Source: Gallionellaceae bacterium
GTDB taxonomy: Bacteria > Pseudomonadota > Gammaproteobacteria > Burkholderiales > Gallionellaceae
DNA length: 17,672 nt
Reading direction: 5' to 3'
NCBI GenBank assembly: GCA_021731185.1
Contig: JAKFXW010000186.1
Location: 1-17,672 of the forward strand
Shown here in pieces: positions 1-8,355 of the stretch (position 1 is its first letter; each line of letters begins with the position of its first letter). Position numbers and translations under genes: made by a program. Below the pieces are notes generated by a model that had not been told where the DNA came from, searched no databases, and was given only the letters and a program-made list of their open reading frames with translations.

Positions 1-1119
1 GTGGTACACAACCTTGTCTAAACCTCTCCCATGTACAGACAAATCACGCTTGCGGTCTTTATCAAAGAAAAATTTCGCGTCGGCTAAACGTGGACGCACC
101 ACGCGCTCGTTACCCTGAATCACCGCACTGGGGTCGGCGGGAGTAATGTTGGAAACGATGAGGAATTTGTTAGTGAGTTTTCCCGCGCTATCGACCAGCG
201 GAAAATATTTTTGATTGGCCTTCATGGTTAAAATCAAACACTCAGGCGGCACGTCCAAAAATTCTTTTTCAAACTGCCCCAGCAATACATTCGGGCGTTC
301 GACCAGCGCGGTCACTTCGTCCAGCAGCGCATCGTCAGTGATTAGTGTTAAACCTTCTTTTTTTGCAGCAGCCTCAAGTTGGCGAACAATTTCAGCGCGG
401 CGTTTTGTAAAACTGGCGATTACCGCGCCTTCGTTTTCCATTTGCGCCTCGTAACTATCTGCATCGCGAATAATCAGCGGACTAATGCTTGCTTCAAAAC
501 GATGGCCTTGCGTTTCGCGTCCTGCTTCTAATCCGCGTTGCGAAAAAAAGTTACCCATTGGCAAGATGGAGCTACCGTGCAATATCACTAATCCATGTAT
601 TGGACGCACAAAATGTGTGGTGGTCCATCCATCGGAAATTTGGTAGTTCATAAACTTATTGGTTGGCAAGTTGAAAATAACTTTCGACAATCTTACGGGC
701 AACATAATCTCGAGTGATTCTCCACCTGTCTCACTTTCGAGGTAAATGTAAGAAGTTTCATTTTCAACAACCGACTCAAGTTTGACTATGCCATTTTGAA
801 CAGCTTGATCATGAACACCCTCCTTTGTCAGCCTCTTACGCATTGCATCGCTCAAACTTCCATCAGAATTGAATCCAACTTTTTCCGGCATTAGTTTTAT
901 GCGTTTCTTTACCTTGAGAGAGTTACTTCGAATATGTGTCACATGCACAGCCAGACGACGAGGAGAGGCAAAAGCCGTCATTTCGCTATCGGACTCAGTT
1001 AGATTGCCATCTTTAAGGCTCTCAAAAAGACCAGATGCAAAACTATCGCCAAGTTTATTTAACTCTTTGGGCGGAAGTTCTTCGACCAACCATTCAACCA
1101 GCAGATTTTTCGTCGTCAT
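1..1119 (-). CDS. glyS: Glycyl-tRNA synthetase beta subunit, 5' portion (cut by left edge)
   Basis: The frame is open from the ATG at 1119 to base 1 without a stop: 373 codons, the N-terminal half of a protein usually near 690–720 residues. GlyS pairs with GlyQ in the bacterial alpha2beta2 glycyl-tRNA synthetase, which charges tRNA-Gly with glycine in the cytoplasm. The start reads MTTKNLLVEWLVEELPPKEL, followed by the family motifs ASPRRLAVHV, FVRPIHGLV, AGRETQGHRF, LTMKANQKYFPL, and GNERVVRPRLADAKFFFDKDRK near the window edge. The ATG overlaps the glyQ stop as ATGA (1116–1119), so the two subunits are probably translationally coupled. Codon use between about 560 and 1020 differs from the rest: ATA, AGG, CGA and GGA codons are frequent there and rarer at 1–480. 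The identification is firm; only the C-terminal part is unseen. Confidence 0.97.
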   Translation of the reverse strand, partial: MTTKNLLVEWLVEELPPKELNKLGDSFASGLFESLKDGNLTESDSEMTAFASPRRLAVHVTHIRSNSLKVKKRIKLMPEKVGFNSDGSLSDAMRKRLTKEGVHDQAVQNGIVKLESVVENETSYIYLESETGGESLEIMLPVRLSKVIFNLPTNKFMNYQISDGWTTTHFVRPIHGLVILHGSSILPMGNFFSQRGLEAGRETQGHRFEASISPLIIRDADSYEAQMENEGAVIASFTKRRAEIVRQLEAAAKKEGLTLITDDALLDEVTALVERPNVLLGQFEKEFLDVPPECLILTMKANQKYFPLVDSAGKLTNKFLIVSNITPADPSAVIQGNERVVRPRLADAKFFFDKDRKRDLSVHGRGLDKVVYH

Positions 1120-2075
1120 CGAGAGGCTTCCATATCCAAATCAATTTCTCTATCCATATCCTCGATTACTTCCTCAGCCCATTCACGGGGTGCCATTGGG
1201 AACGGCGGATCAAGCCGCCTGCGACTCTCCTTGTAGCTTTTGGCGACGCTACGCGCGAGGTTGCGAATACGACCAATATAACCAGCACGTTCGGTGACGG
1301 AAATTGCGCCACGCGCGTCCAGCAAATTAAACGTGTGTGCAGCTTTTAGAATTTGTTCATACGCGGGTAAGGCCAGCTCTTTTTGCATTAAATATTTGGC
1401 TTGTTTTTCGTGGCTGCCGAACGCGCCGAGCAAAAATTCCACATCGCTGTGTTCGAAGTTATAAGCGGATTGCTCGACCTCATTTTGGTGGTACACGTCG
1501 CGGTAAGACACGCCTTCAGTCCACGTCAGGTCAAACACGTTTTCCACGTTTTGCAAATACATGGCGAGGCGTTCCAGGCCGTAAGTAATTTCGCCGGTAA
1601 TCGGCTTGCAATTGATGCCGCCGACTTGCTGAAAATAAGTGAATTGGGTGACTTCCATGCCGTTCAGCCACACTTCCCAGCCCAGCCCCCGTGCGCCCAG
1701 CGTGGGGTTTTCCCAGTCATCCTCGACGAAGCGCACGTCGTTGCGTTTCAAGTCCAAGCCCAACACCTTTAACGAATTAAGATAGATATCCTGAATGTCG
1801 GCAGGCGCAGGTTTGAGCACCACTTGAAATTGATAATAGTGTTGCAAGCGGTTAGGGTTGTTGCCATAGCGACCGTCTTTGGGGCGACGCGAGGGCTGCA
1901 CATAAGCGGCTTTCCATGGCTCGGGGCCGAGCGCGCGCAAAAAAGTAGCTGTGTGCGAAGTGCCTGCACCCACCTCCATGTCATAAGGTTGCAGCAAGGC
2001 GCAGCCTTGCTTATCCCAGAATTGCTGGAGCGTCAGGATGATTTGTTGAAAGCTCAGTTTGTTAGAGTTGGACAT
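1116..2075 (-). CDS. glyQ: Glycyl-tRNA synthetase alpha subunit
   Basis: A complete gene of 319 residues. GlyQ is the catalytic alpha subunit that forms glycyl-adenylate and works with GlyS. Family-specific stretches include SFQQIILTLQQFWDKQGCAL, QPYDMEVGAGTSHTATFLRA, YVQPSRRPKDGRYGNNPNR, YYQFQVVLKPAP, GWEVWLNGMEVTQFTYFQQ and GEITYGLERLAMYL. I chose the ATG at 2075 because the protein then begins right before the conserved FQQII segment. An in-frame ATG at 2108 would add an 11-residue tail (MAAFAAPKVYC) that does not look like the family. The length fits (about 300–320 residues). It lies downstream of lnt and the GIY-YIG gene and overlaps glyS by 4 nt. No T-box or other leader was seen upstream. 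Confidence 0.97.
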   Translation of the reverse strand: MSNSNKLSFQQIILTLQQFWDKQGCALLQPYDMEVGAGTSHTATFLRALGPEPWKAAYVQPSRRPKDGRYGNNPNRLQHYYQFQVVLKPAPADIQDIYLNSLKVLGLDLKRNDVRFVEDDWENPTLGARGLGWEVWLNGMEVTQFTYFQQVGGINCKPITGEITYGLERLAMYLQNVENVFDLTWTEGVSYRDVYHQNEVEQSAYNFEHSDVEFLLGAFGSHEKQAKYLMQKELALPAYEQILKAAHTFNLLDARGAISVTERAGYIGRIRNLARSVAKSYKESRRRLDPPFPMAPREWAEEVIEDMDREIDLDMEASR

Positions 2076-2123
2076 GCAATAAACCTTTGGTGCGGCAAAG
2101 GCCGCCATTTTACGGGTATTCGC

Positions 2124-2158
2124 CTGCTCCCGTCACCTTGCTCTTGCGGAGGGAGCAG
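2124..2158. other. Hairpin across the 3' end of the GIY-YIG gene
   Basis: CTGCTCCC (2124–2131) is the exact reverse complement of GGGAGCAG (2151–2158), with a 19-nt loop. It spans the stop codon of the small nuclease gene, about 50 nt before the glyQ start. There is no T-tract, so it is not a standard terminator. It might be an mRNA processing or stability element between the lnt part and the glyQS part of the transcript. The role is inferred. Confidence 0.35.
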
Positions 2159-2402
2159 CCGAGAGATTGGCCAGCAGAAGTTTGTTGGGGCGCGACAATT
2201 CTTTGATTTGCAATTCACGTTTGAGTGCGATGGATTTATTTGCACAAGGTTCGGCATAGATTAATTGCACAGGGCAACGACCGCGCGTGTATTTGGCTGC
2301 GATGCCAGTGTTGTGCGCGAGCATGCGTTTTTCCAGATCGTTGGTGATGCCAGTGTAGAGCGTGTCGTCGACGCAGCGCAGGATGTAGCAGTACCAATTC
2401 AT
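2133..2402 (-). CDS. Small GIY-YIG nuclease-domain protein (YhbQ/UPF0213-like)
   Basis: This gene encodes 89 residues: one minimal GIY-YIG domain and little else. The N-terminus MNWYCYILRCVDDTLYTGIT gives a variant signature, YCYIL (residues 4–8) and YTGIT (16–20), followed by NDLEKRMLAHNTG, in which the arginine (R26) and His (H30) are the expected helix residues. AAKYTRGRCPVQLIYAE follows, then KSIALKRELQIKELSRPNKL with the conserved glutamate (E64) that would bind the metal. This matches the UPF0213/YhbQ family of single-domain GIY-YIG proteins, some of which are reported to cut DNA; the cellular role is not settled. The start overlaps the lnt stop as ATGA (2399–2402), so it is coupled to lnt. 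The C-terminus (SAAPSARAR) is basic and low-complexity. Confidence 0.88.
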   Translation of the reverse strand: MNWYCYILRCVDDTLYTGITNDLEKRMLAHNTGIAAKYTRGRCPVQLIYAEPCANKSIALKRELQIKELSRPNKLLLANLSAAPSARAR

Positions 2403-3904
2403 TTTGCGTGATTACGCCGCAACCACGCAAAAGTCAGCATCGCGGCAATCAGCAATAATACCGCTGCATTGCCCCAGCGCACATAGGGTGTGCTGCCAGT
2501 GTAGCCTTGCACTTGTCCGGTGAGCGTACCTTCTTCGTGTTGCGGGAGCAGGGCTTGAATCGTGCCATCGCGCCGAATAATGGAGGTGACTCCGGTGTTG
2601 GTTGCGCGCAACATCATGCGTCCGCTTTCCAATGCGCGCATTCGGGCAATTTGATTATGCTGCATAGCCGCGCTTGATTTGCCGTACCATGCATCGTTGG
2701 TGACATTTACCAGCAGCGTGGCCTCTGGCAAATAGCGGATGATTTCTTCGCCAAATACATCTTCATAACAAATATTCACTGCTACGCGCTGTCCCGCCAC
2801 ATGCAGCACTGGCTGCCGCTCGCCGCCTCTGGCTTGGTCAGACATTGGAATTTTTAACACGCCGTTAATCAGCCAGCCTAAGGCCGGTCGCAGCGGGATA
2901 AATTCCCCAAACGGCACCAGATGATTTTTGCGGTAGCTTTGCGACTCTGCTGTGCCGAGTGAAAAAACGCTGTTGAAATATTGTCTATTCGATTTTTCAA
3001 AGCCGCCAAGCAGAATATCGCCGCCATTTTTTTGTGCATGACGACGCAAAATTTCCAGATAATTTTCTGGCATATTATGGCGCAGCATCGGCACGGCGGT
3101 TTCAGGCAGAACGATTAAACGCGCTTTACTTTGCAGCACCAGCCTGCGATACGTTTCCAGCGTATTGACCAGAGTTTCTTCGCGAAATTTCAGGTGCTGC
3201 GGAATATTGCCCTGTAGCAGTGCCACCTGCACAGGCTTGCCTGTGGCCTGCGTCCATTCCATCATTTGCAAAATTGCGCCACTGCCCCCTATCAAAACCA
3301 AGCCAGCCAAGGCAAATTTCCCCTGCTGAGTCCAGCGCGCTTGCAGCAATAAAACCAACAATCCCGCGCTGATAGCTATCATCAGCGACACACCGTACAC
3401 GCCTAACACAGGCGCATAGCCCGCCAGCGGGCTGTGGGTTACAGAGACTTGCGTATAACCCATCGCCAGCCACGGAAAGCCGGTAAATATCATGCCGCGC
3501 AGCCACTCCAGCCATACCCATGCGGCGGGCATGATGAGTGTTAAACGTATCCACAGCGGGGCGGAGAGTTGTGCTTGTATATAGCCAGCCAACGCAGGAA
3601 ACAAGGACCAAAAAGCGGCAAACAACGTTGTGACAAGAAAAGCCAGCAGGGATGACATGTCGCCATAATCATGCAGTGCAATATATATCCAGCCGATGCC
3701 AGCACCGAATAATCCAAGACCGAAATAAAATCCCAGCCACGCAGCGTCACGTTTGTCGACAGCGTGCCATAGCCAAAATAAAATACTTAACGCGGCAACG
3801 CTCAGTGGAAAAAATTCGAGCGTGGAAAATTCCGCTGGGGAAAACGCTGGAACTATCAACACGCCCGCACTTAAAGCGATAACGATTTTTTTGAGGCGCA
3901 GCAT
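2399..3904 (-). CDS. lnt: Apolipoprotein N-acyltransferase
   Basis: This gene encodes about 501 residues. Lnt acylates the N-terminal cysteine of lipoproteins in the inner membrane, the last step of lipoprotein maturation. Residues 1–220 hold several hydrophobic membrane segments, with the conserved GIGWIYIALHDYG and GFPWLAMGYTQ regions. A nitrilase-fold domain follows, with the Glu-Lys-Cys triad visible: E268 in LIVLPETAVP, K326 in YRKNHLVPFGE and C379 in NICYEDVFG. A final hydrophobic segment lies near residues 478–494. The length is normal for the family (about 500–520). The start is uncertain by two codons: ATG at 3904, or GTG at 3910 (M-N-M). Neither has a clear Shine–Dalgarno. A three-codon ATG–AAT–TTG–TGA reading frame starting at 3918 ends in a GTGA overlap with the GTG. 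It leads the operon into the GIY-YIG gene and glyQS. Confidence 0.96.
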   Translation of the reverse strand: MLRLKKIVIALSAGVLIVPAFSPAEFSTLEFFPLSVAALSILFWLWHAVDKRDAAWLGFYFGLGLFGAGIGWIYIALHDYGDMSSLLAFLVTTLFAAFWSLFPALAGYIQAQLSAPLWIRLTLIMPAAWVWLEWLRGMIFTGFPWLAMGYTQVSVTHSPLAGYAPVLGVYGVSLMIAISAGLLVLLLQARWTQQGKFALAGLVLIGGSGAILQMMEWTQATGKPVQVALLQGNIPQHLKFREETLVNTLETYRRLVLQSKARLIVLPETAVPMLRHNMPENYLEILRRHAQKNGGDILLGGFEKSNRQYFNSVFSLGTAESQSYRKNHLVPFGEFIPLRPALGWLINGVLKIPMSDQARGGERQPVLHVAGQRVAVNICYEDVFGEEIIRYLPEATLLVNVTNDAWYGKSSAAMQHNQIARMRALESGRMMLRATNTGVTSIIRRDGTIQALLPQHEEGTLTGQVQGYTGSTPYVRWGNAAVLLLIAAMLTFAWLRRNHAK

Positions 3905-3910
3905 ATTCAC

Positions 3911-4038
3911 AAATTCATAGAAGCAATATATTGATTTTGCGAATTATACGGTGTAAGTTATGCGCTGCGGTACGAATAGCCTGAACATATAACCCGCACA
4001 TATAAAAAATAATTTCATCTGCACGATTCAAAATTAAT
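3911..4038. promoter_or_regulatory. Divergent intergenic region, lnt / cyclase
   Basis: This 128-bp AT-rich gap must hold the promoters of the leftward lnt operon and the rightward cyclase gene. I see no convincing −35/−10 pair or operator. No Shine–Dalgarno precedes the cyclase ATG at 4039 (the upstream bases are AAAATTAAT), so that message may be leaderless or weakly translated. The assignment as regulatory is by position only. Confidence 0.4.
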
Positions 4039-4947
4039 ATGCCCCAGCCAGCCACCAAACTCGCAATTTTATTCGCCGATATCTGCGGCAGTTCCGCGAT
4101 TTATGACAAATATGGTGATGCCATTGCCCGTCAGTTGGTTGCCCGATATATAGATTCCATGTCGAACACCATATATCAGCATCAGGGTACATTAATAAAA
4201 ACGATTGGTGATGAAATTATGTGCAGCTTCCCCAGCGCGGAAGAAGCTTTTCATGCGGCGTGCGCTTTGCAAGTGGCAGTTGAGGGTGACAAGCTGGAAA
4301 ATTACGATCCTATTCATATCCGCGTCGGCTTTCACATGGGAGATGTTATTAATGAAGAAGGGGATTTGTATGGCGACACAGTTAATGTGGCAGCGCATAT
4401 AACGGCTGAAACACGCGCTTGTAAAATCGCCACCACGCTAGCAGTGTTTGATGAGTTGCCTGAAAATTTACGCGCCAAGATGCAGCAGATTTATCGCTCT
4501 AACCTTAAAGGTCGGATCGAGCATATCGATATTTATCAAGTAAATTGGAACGAGGATGACACTTCCCGCACCCGTATTGGCATCCCCGCTTATCGCAAGC
4601 CGCAGGAGGGCAATCGGGCGCTGATATTGCGCTATCGTGACCAGACTTTTACAATCGAAAATCAGAAAAAAATCGCTATGTTGGGCCGCGAAAAATCCTG
4701 TTCAATTGCAGTCAATAGTGATTTTGCTTCGCGCCAGCACGCTCAATTGGAATTGCGCTTTGGCAAGTTTATTATCACAGATCAAAGCGTCAATGGTACG
4801 CACATTCGATTTGGTGATGGTCGCATGACTAGTATTAATTCAGAAACTTTAGTGCTGCATGGAACCGGGTACATCAGTCTGGGGCAGACGTATGCGGATA
4901 ATCCGACGGAGCTAATACAGTTTGCCATTTCAACGGTAGTCGACTAA
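4039..4947 (+). CDS. Class III nucleotide cyclase with C-terminal FHA domain
   Basis: A 302-residue soluble protein. Residues ~5–130 form a class III cyclase catalytic domain. The two metal-binding aspartates are D14 (LFADICGSS) and D58 (IKTIGDEIM). The adenine-selecting pair is present as K54 and D109 (GDLYGDTVNVAA), so ATP to cAMP is the expected reaction. N116 is present, but the arginine expected four residues later (NVAxR, stabilising the transition state) is His, H120. The FHA domain is at about 193–290, with GR (216–217), SRQH (231–234) and NGT (252–254), the phosphothreonine-binding signature. It would tie cyclase activity or location to a Ser/Thr-phosphorylated partner; no kinase is in the window. 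There are no membrane segments. It is convergent with the c-di-GMP enzyme gene. The fold is certain; catalytic activity is less sure because of H120. Confidence 0.9.
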   Translation: MPQPATKLAILFADICGSSAIYDKYGDAIARQLVARYIDSMSNTIYQHQGTLIKTIGDEIMCSFPSAEEAFHAACALQVAVEGDKLENYDPIHIRVGFHMGDVINEEGDLYGDTVNVAAHITAETRACKIATTLAVFDELPENLRAKMQQIYRSNLKGRIEHIDIYQVNWNEDDTSRTRIGIPAYRKPQEGNRALILRYRDQTFTIENQKKIAMLGREKSCSIAVNSDFASRQHAQLELRFGKFIITDQSVNGTHIRFGDGRMTSINSETLVLHGTGYISLGQTYADNPTELIQFAISTVVD

Positions 4948-5125
4948 AAACGCTTACTCTGCGCTTTTGGTTTTGCACTGCATATCTTAAGTGGTGTGTG
5001 ATACATTCGGTGAAAAGCTGCTGCGCTAGCGACACCTTTTGATGGGATGTATCTTTTGTAAAAATCAAACCACCAAAAACATTGTCGCCCACACTAGAAA
5101 AATAAGAAAACGGTTTTATGTGCTG
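4948..5125. other. Convergent intergenic region
   Basis: These 178 bp lie between the ends of two convergent genes. I see no strong GC stem followed by a T-run. An exact 7-bp inverted pair GATACAT/ATGTATC (near 4999–5005 and 5045–5051) could form a long-loop stem. The minus-strand frame here (72 codons, 4874–5092) runs into the cyclase gene and has no recognisable motif, so I do not call it a gene. Confidence 0.4.
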
Positions 5126-7735
5126 CTACACAGATTGCTTTGATGGCGCGTTATTTGTTTGTAGGGTTTGATTCAATAGGGGTTGTTCAAACCAAGGTGA
5201 GGTAAGCAGCCATTGGTCAAATGCGTCAGCCGGAAGGGGGCGACCTATAAAGTAACCCTGTACAGAGTCGCAGCCATGAGAAATTAAGCTGTCCAGTGTT
5301 TGTTGATCTTCTACGCCCTCGGCGATTACCTTAATTTGCATGTTGTGACTTAAATCGATGGTAGAACGCACGATCATTTCATCGTTTTTATTTTGAAGCA
5401 TACCCAACACGAAAGACTTATCGATTTTTAGATTGTGCACAGGCAGGCGACTCAGATAGGCGAGTGAGGAATACCCGGTGCCAAAGTCATCAATAGAGAC
5501 CGAGATGCCACATTCATTTAGATAAGTCATCAGCGCGCTGGCATAAGTTGGATCTTCCATGATCGCACTTTCGGTAATTTCAAACGCCAGTTGGCCAGGG
5601 GTTACGGTATGCTCGCGCAGTAAATCGCTAACTTTTAACCACAGAGGTTTGAGGTGCATACTCGGAGCGGATATATTGACGGCAATCGGTATTTGTAATC
5701 CCTTGGCAGTCCATCTATTTCCTTGACTCAGTGCTTCGCCCAGCACCCATAAGGTCAGCGGAAGCATTAACCCAGCGTCCTCTGCCCGATCAATGAATGC
5801 ATCTGGCTGTAATAAGCCGCGCTTTGGATGTTGCCAGCGTATCAAGGCTTCGACGCTGGTGATGTGCTTGGTGGTGCAGTCTATGATAGGCTGATAATGT
5901 AGAACTAACTCTTGTTTATTTTCGATCGCACGGCGCAACTCACCCACCAGCAGCAAGCGCTCGGTGCTGTGTTTATCATGCGCGGTTTCATACACGACAT
6001 GTCCGCTGCTCGCACCTTTGGCCACGTACATAGCAATGTCGGCGCGGCGTAACAAGCTGCTGGTGTCATTGCCATGCTCGGGGAACAAGGCTATGCCGAT
6101 GCTCATGTTCGCGTTGTAGCTAATTTCGCCCAATTCAAAAGGTTGATTCAAAGCATGATTGATATTTTCTGCTGTCAGTATTGCACCTTGGCGATCTGTA
6201 TTGTTCAACAGTACCGCAAACTCGTCACCACCCAACCGCGCAATCGTGTCCGACTCACGCAACAAAACACGTACCCGTTTACCCACTTGTTGTAACAATA
6301 AGTCGCCATAGTGATGCCCCAGCGTATCATTCACTTCTTTAAAGTGGTCAAGATCCATTAGCATAATTGCGATGGACTTATGTTCACGACCAGCGGTCAA
6401 GATGGCTTGTTGCAGCCGATCATTGAACAGGCGACGATTCGGCAAGTCCGTTAAAGCGTCGTAGTAGGCCATTTGTTGAATGGTTGCTCGCGCCAGTTTG
6501 TGCTTTTCAATTTCTTTTACCAGCTGCACGTTGGTACTTTGTAATTCTTTTTCGCTGGCTTCCAGTGCTAATTTTGATACTGTCGTGGTCTGCAGTCGTT
6601 CAACCATTGCATTAAACTGCATGGCTAAATCAGCAAATTCATCCTGACCATGCTGCGGGATACGGTATTCCCAATCGCCGCCGCCTATCCTAAGGGCTCC
6701 CTCGGTTAGTTCTTCAATGGGCCGCTTGATCCAGCGCACAATCATCACTCCGGCACTGACACTCCCTGCTAACAGCAAGGGAGCCAATATCAGTAATGCT
6801 GCTGATATGTCCTTTGTGACTTGATCGATTGAGAATCTAGCTGCATTCAACTGTGATGTGGTCAGTGCTTGTATACCTTCAACCAGCTCATCATTAATTT
6901 TTTGTTGCAGATTATTGAAGTACTCTTCTTGAGCCAGCAACCTTTCTTTCTGGGCAACACTTTTTTCAGCCTGCAAGTGCAGATTGTTAAATTTCTGACT
7001 AATTTGCTTGGTGATACTTGCTTGTGCAGTATTGTTTGGGAGCTGTGTAAATTGTGTCAGGGCCAATTTGAATTGCGTGGCGTTACGCATAATTCTTTGT
7101 CTATATACTGGATTATTAGTTTCAAGATGATCTCCCAGCGCATCACCAAGGCCAGTTAAATAGGTATCCATGGCTTGTAAAATACGCAATTTCTCGGTAG
7201 TTTTGGGTGCTGCAATTTGCTCGCTTAACAACTTCTCCAATCCTTTTGAGGCACGTGGAGAAACGCTTTTTATTAACCCGGTGTCAATTAACCGCTCAAT
7301 TGCTTGCAGGTCGCTTTTAAACGTCTGCATGCTTTTGGATACTGCATCCCGGCCATCCATAATGACCAAGCCCATGTTCTTGAATTCGGTATACAGCGTT
7401 TGCACTTTAATGCCTAAATCACGGGCTTCGGGATCGCGGGCTAACGCAGTATATTGAGCGTGGAATTTTTCGAAGTCTGCCATGTCTTGGGCCAGCAATG
7501 CGCGTTCATTCGTTTTCTGCGAGGAACTGTATTTCACCACCCGCATGCCGATTTCTAGGGCGTTGATTTCCAACTCATAGGCGGCAGTGCTGATCGGCTC
7601 TTCAATGTGCAGGATGTGCTCTAGCGTACCGATTATTTTTTGCAAGTCGACATACAGCAACAGGCTCAGCAGGCCGCTGAAAAAAACCATCGTGGCTACA
7701 CCGATGGTAACGCGTTTTGTAATGGTTAAAGGCAT
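5126..7735 (-). CDS. Membrane-bound GGDEF–EAL dual-domain protein with HAMP
   Basis: An 869-residue protein of c-di-GMP metabolism. A membrane segment at ~10–28 and another at ~311–334 enclose a periplasmic sensor region of about 280 mostly helical residues with no family I recognise. A HAMP-like linker (~335–390) and a short coiled coil lead to the GGDEF domain (~425–585): GGDEF at 502–506 with an intact RxxD inhibitory site (R493–D496) five residues before it. The EAL domain follows (~595–845): E629-A-L, N687, E719/E722 region, DD 749–750, K770, E806 and Q826 are all present. Both the cyclase and phosphodiesterase sites therefore look competent. Product inhibition or signal sensing would set the direction. 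The gene stands alone, convergent with the FHA cyclase. The ligand is unknown. Confidence 0.95.
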   Translation of the reverse strand: MPLTITKRVTIGVATMVFFSGLLSLLLYVDLQKIIGTLEHILHIEEPISTAAYELEINALEIGMRVVKYSSSQKTNERALLAQDMADFEKFHAQYTALARDPEARDLGIKVQTLYTEFKNMGLVIMDGRDAVSKSMQTFKSDLQAIERLIDTGLIKSVSPRASKGLEKLLSEQIAAPKTTEKLRILQAMDTYLTGLGDALGDHLETNNPVYRQRIMRNATQFKLALTQFTQLPNNTAQASITKQISQKFNNLHLQAEKSVAQKERLLAQEEYFNNLQQKINDELVEGIQALTTSQLNAARFSIDQVTKDISAALLILAPLLLAGSVSAGVMIVRWIKRPIEELTEGALRIGGGDWEYRIPQHGQDEFADLAMQFNAMVERLQTTTVSKLALEASEKELQSTNVQLVKEIEKHKLARATIQQMAYYDALTDLPNRRLFNDRLQQAILTAGREHKSIAIMLMDLDHFKEVNDTLGHHYGDLLLQQVGKRVRVLLRESDTIARLGGDEFAVLLNNTDRQGAILTAENINHALNQPFELGEISYNANMSIGIALFPEHGNDTSSLLRRADIAMYVAKGASSGHVVYETAHDKHSTERLLLVGELRRAIENKQELVLHYQPIIDCTTKHITSVEALIRWQHPKRGLLQPDAFIDRAEDAGLMLPLTLWVLGEALSQGNRWTAKGLQIPIAVNISAPSMHLKPLWLKVSDLLREHTVTPGQLAFEITESAIMEDPTYASALMTYLNECGISVSIDDFGTGYSSLAYLSRLPVHNLKIDKSFVLGMLQNKNDEMIVRSTIDLSHNMQIKVIAEGVEDQQTLDSLISHGCDSVQGYFIGRPLPADAFDQWLLTSPWFEQPLLNQTLQTNNAPSKQSV

Positions 7736-7992
7736 AGAGTGTTCCCGGACTCGGTCAATTCTAATTCCCTAATTAAAGAACGATCACTGTGTTGCCTGAT
7801 TTTAGCAACACTTAAATGTATTGCTTCGCCAGCCAGGACAGCCGATGAATCGGCAACAACTATGCACCGTCACCACATCCTTGTAGGCTTGTGCTCCCTA
7901 TTATTAGGAAATTGGAATGAGGCAACTTTAGCATGAATCGTATTTAAACAGATTTAGGAATTGTAAGTACTTTTTTGCTGAAGTTTCATTAG
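7736..7992. promoter_or_regulatory. Upstream region of the GGDEF–EAL gene
   Basis: These 257 bp hold no convincing gene. They contain two perfect hairpins (GTGTTGC/GCAACAC at 7789–7811 and GCCGAT/ATCGGC near 7840–7853). A weak GGGAA stretch precedes the 7735 ATG. The leftward promoter should be here, but I cannot place its boxes. The region ends at the target duplication of the inserted element. Confidence 0.4.
7789..7811. other. 7-bp inverted repeat with 9-nt spacer
   Basis: GTGTTGC and GCAACAC flank a 9-nt AT-rich spacer, 54–76 nt upstream of the GGDEF–EAL start. There is no T-run after it in either direction. It could be an operator or a 5' leader hairpin; only position supports this. Confidence 0.3.
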
Positions 7993-8011
7993 GGAACCTC
8001 TGATTAAGTCC
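7993..8011. repeat. Left terminal inverted repeat of the element
   Basis: The 19-bp arm begins GGAACC. It is an exact reverse complement of 8356–8374. It is preceded directly by the TTAG target duplication at 7989–7992. Similarity to the other end fades inside the 19 bp. Confidence 0.88.
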
Positions 8012-8355
8012 CGCATGACCGCACACTCGGTTTTGCGGGATGGAATGCAAGGCGTGCGAGGAAGCGAATGGCCGATCCCCTTAGCAACGAGCACAACGCG
8101 GCAGGCCGCCCGAAAAACCAGTGCTCGTGAGGGTTGCAGCAAAATCGCGCGCTCGTGACGTTGCGCTCCTCGGCATCGTAGTCCGGGCTACGACCTTCGT
8201 CGCGCGCCTGGCGATCATCGCGATTTTTCCAGCAATGCGGTCAGCGTGTGTTGTTTGGGCTTTAGCCCATTAGTGTCAATTCCACACGCAGCTTGCTGCG
8301 TAGTGGATTGCCTGCCTTTGGTACAACCACGGCGTGCTCCTTGCGGGTACATGGA

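Noticed and set aside
1824..2264. A 146-codon plus-strand frame opposite glyQ and the GIY-YIG gene
   Set aside because: It overlaps two firmly identified genes on the other strand and has no recognisable motif or ribosome site.
4874..5092. A 72-codon minus-strand frame between the cyclase and GGDEF–EAL genes
   Set aside because: It overlaps the cyclase 3' end, shows no family motif and has no clear ribosome site.
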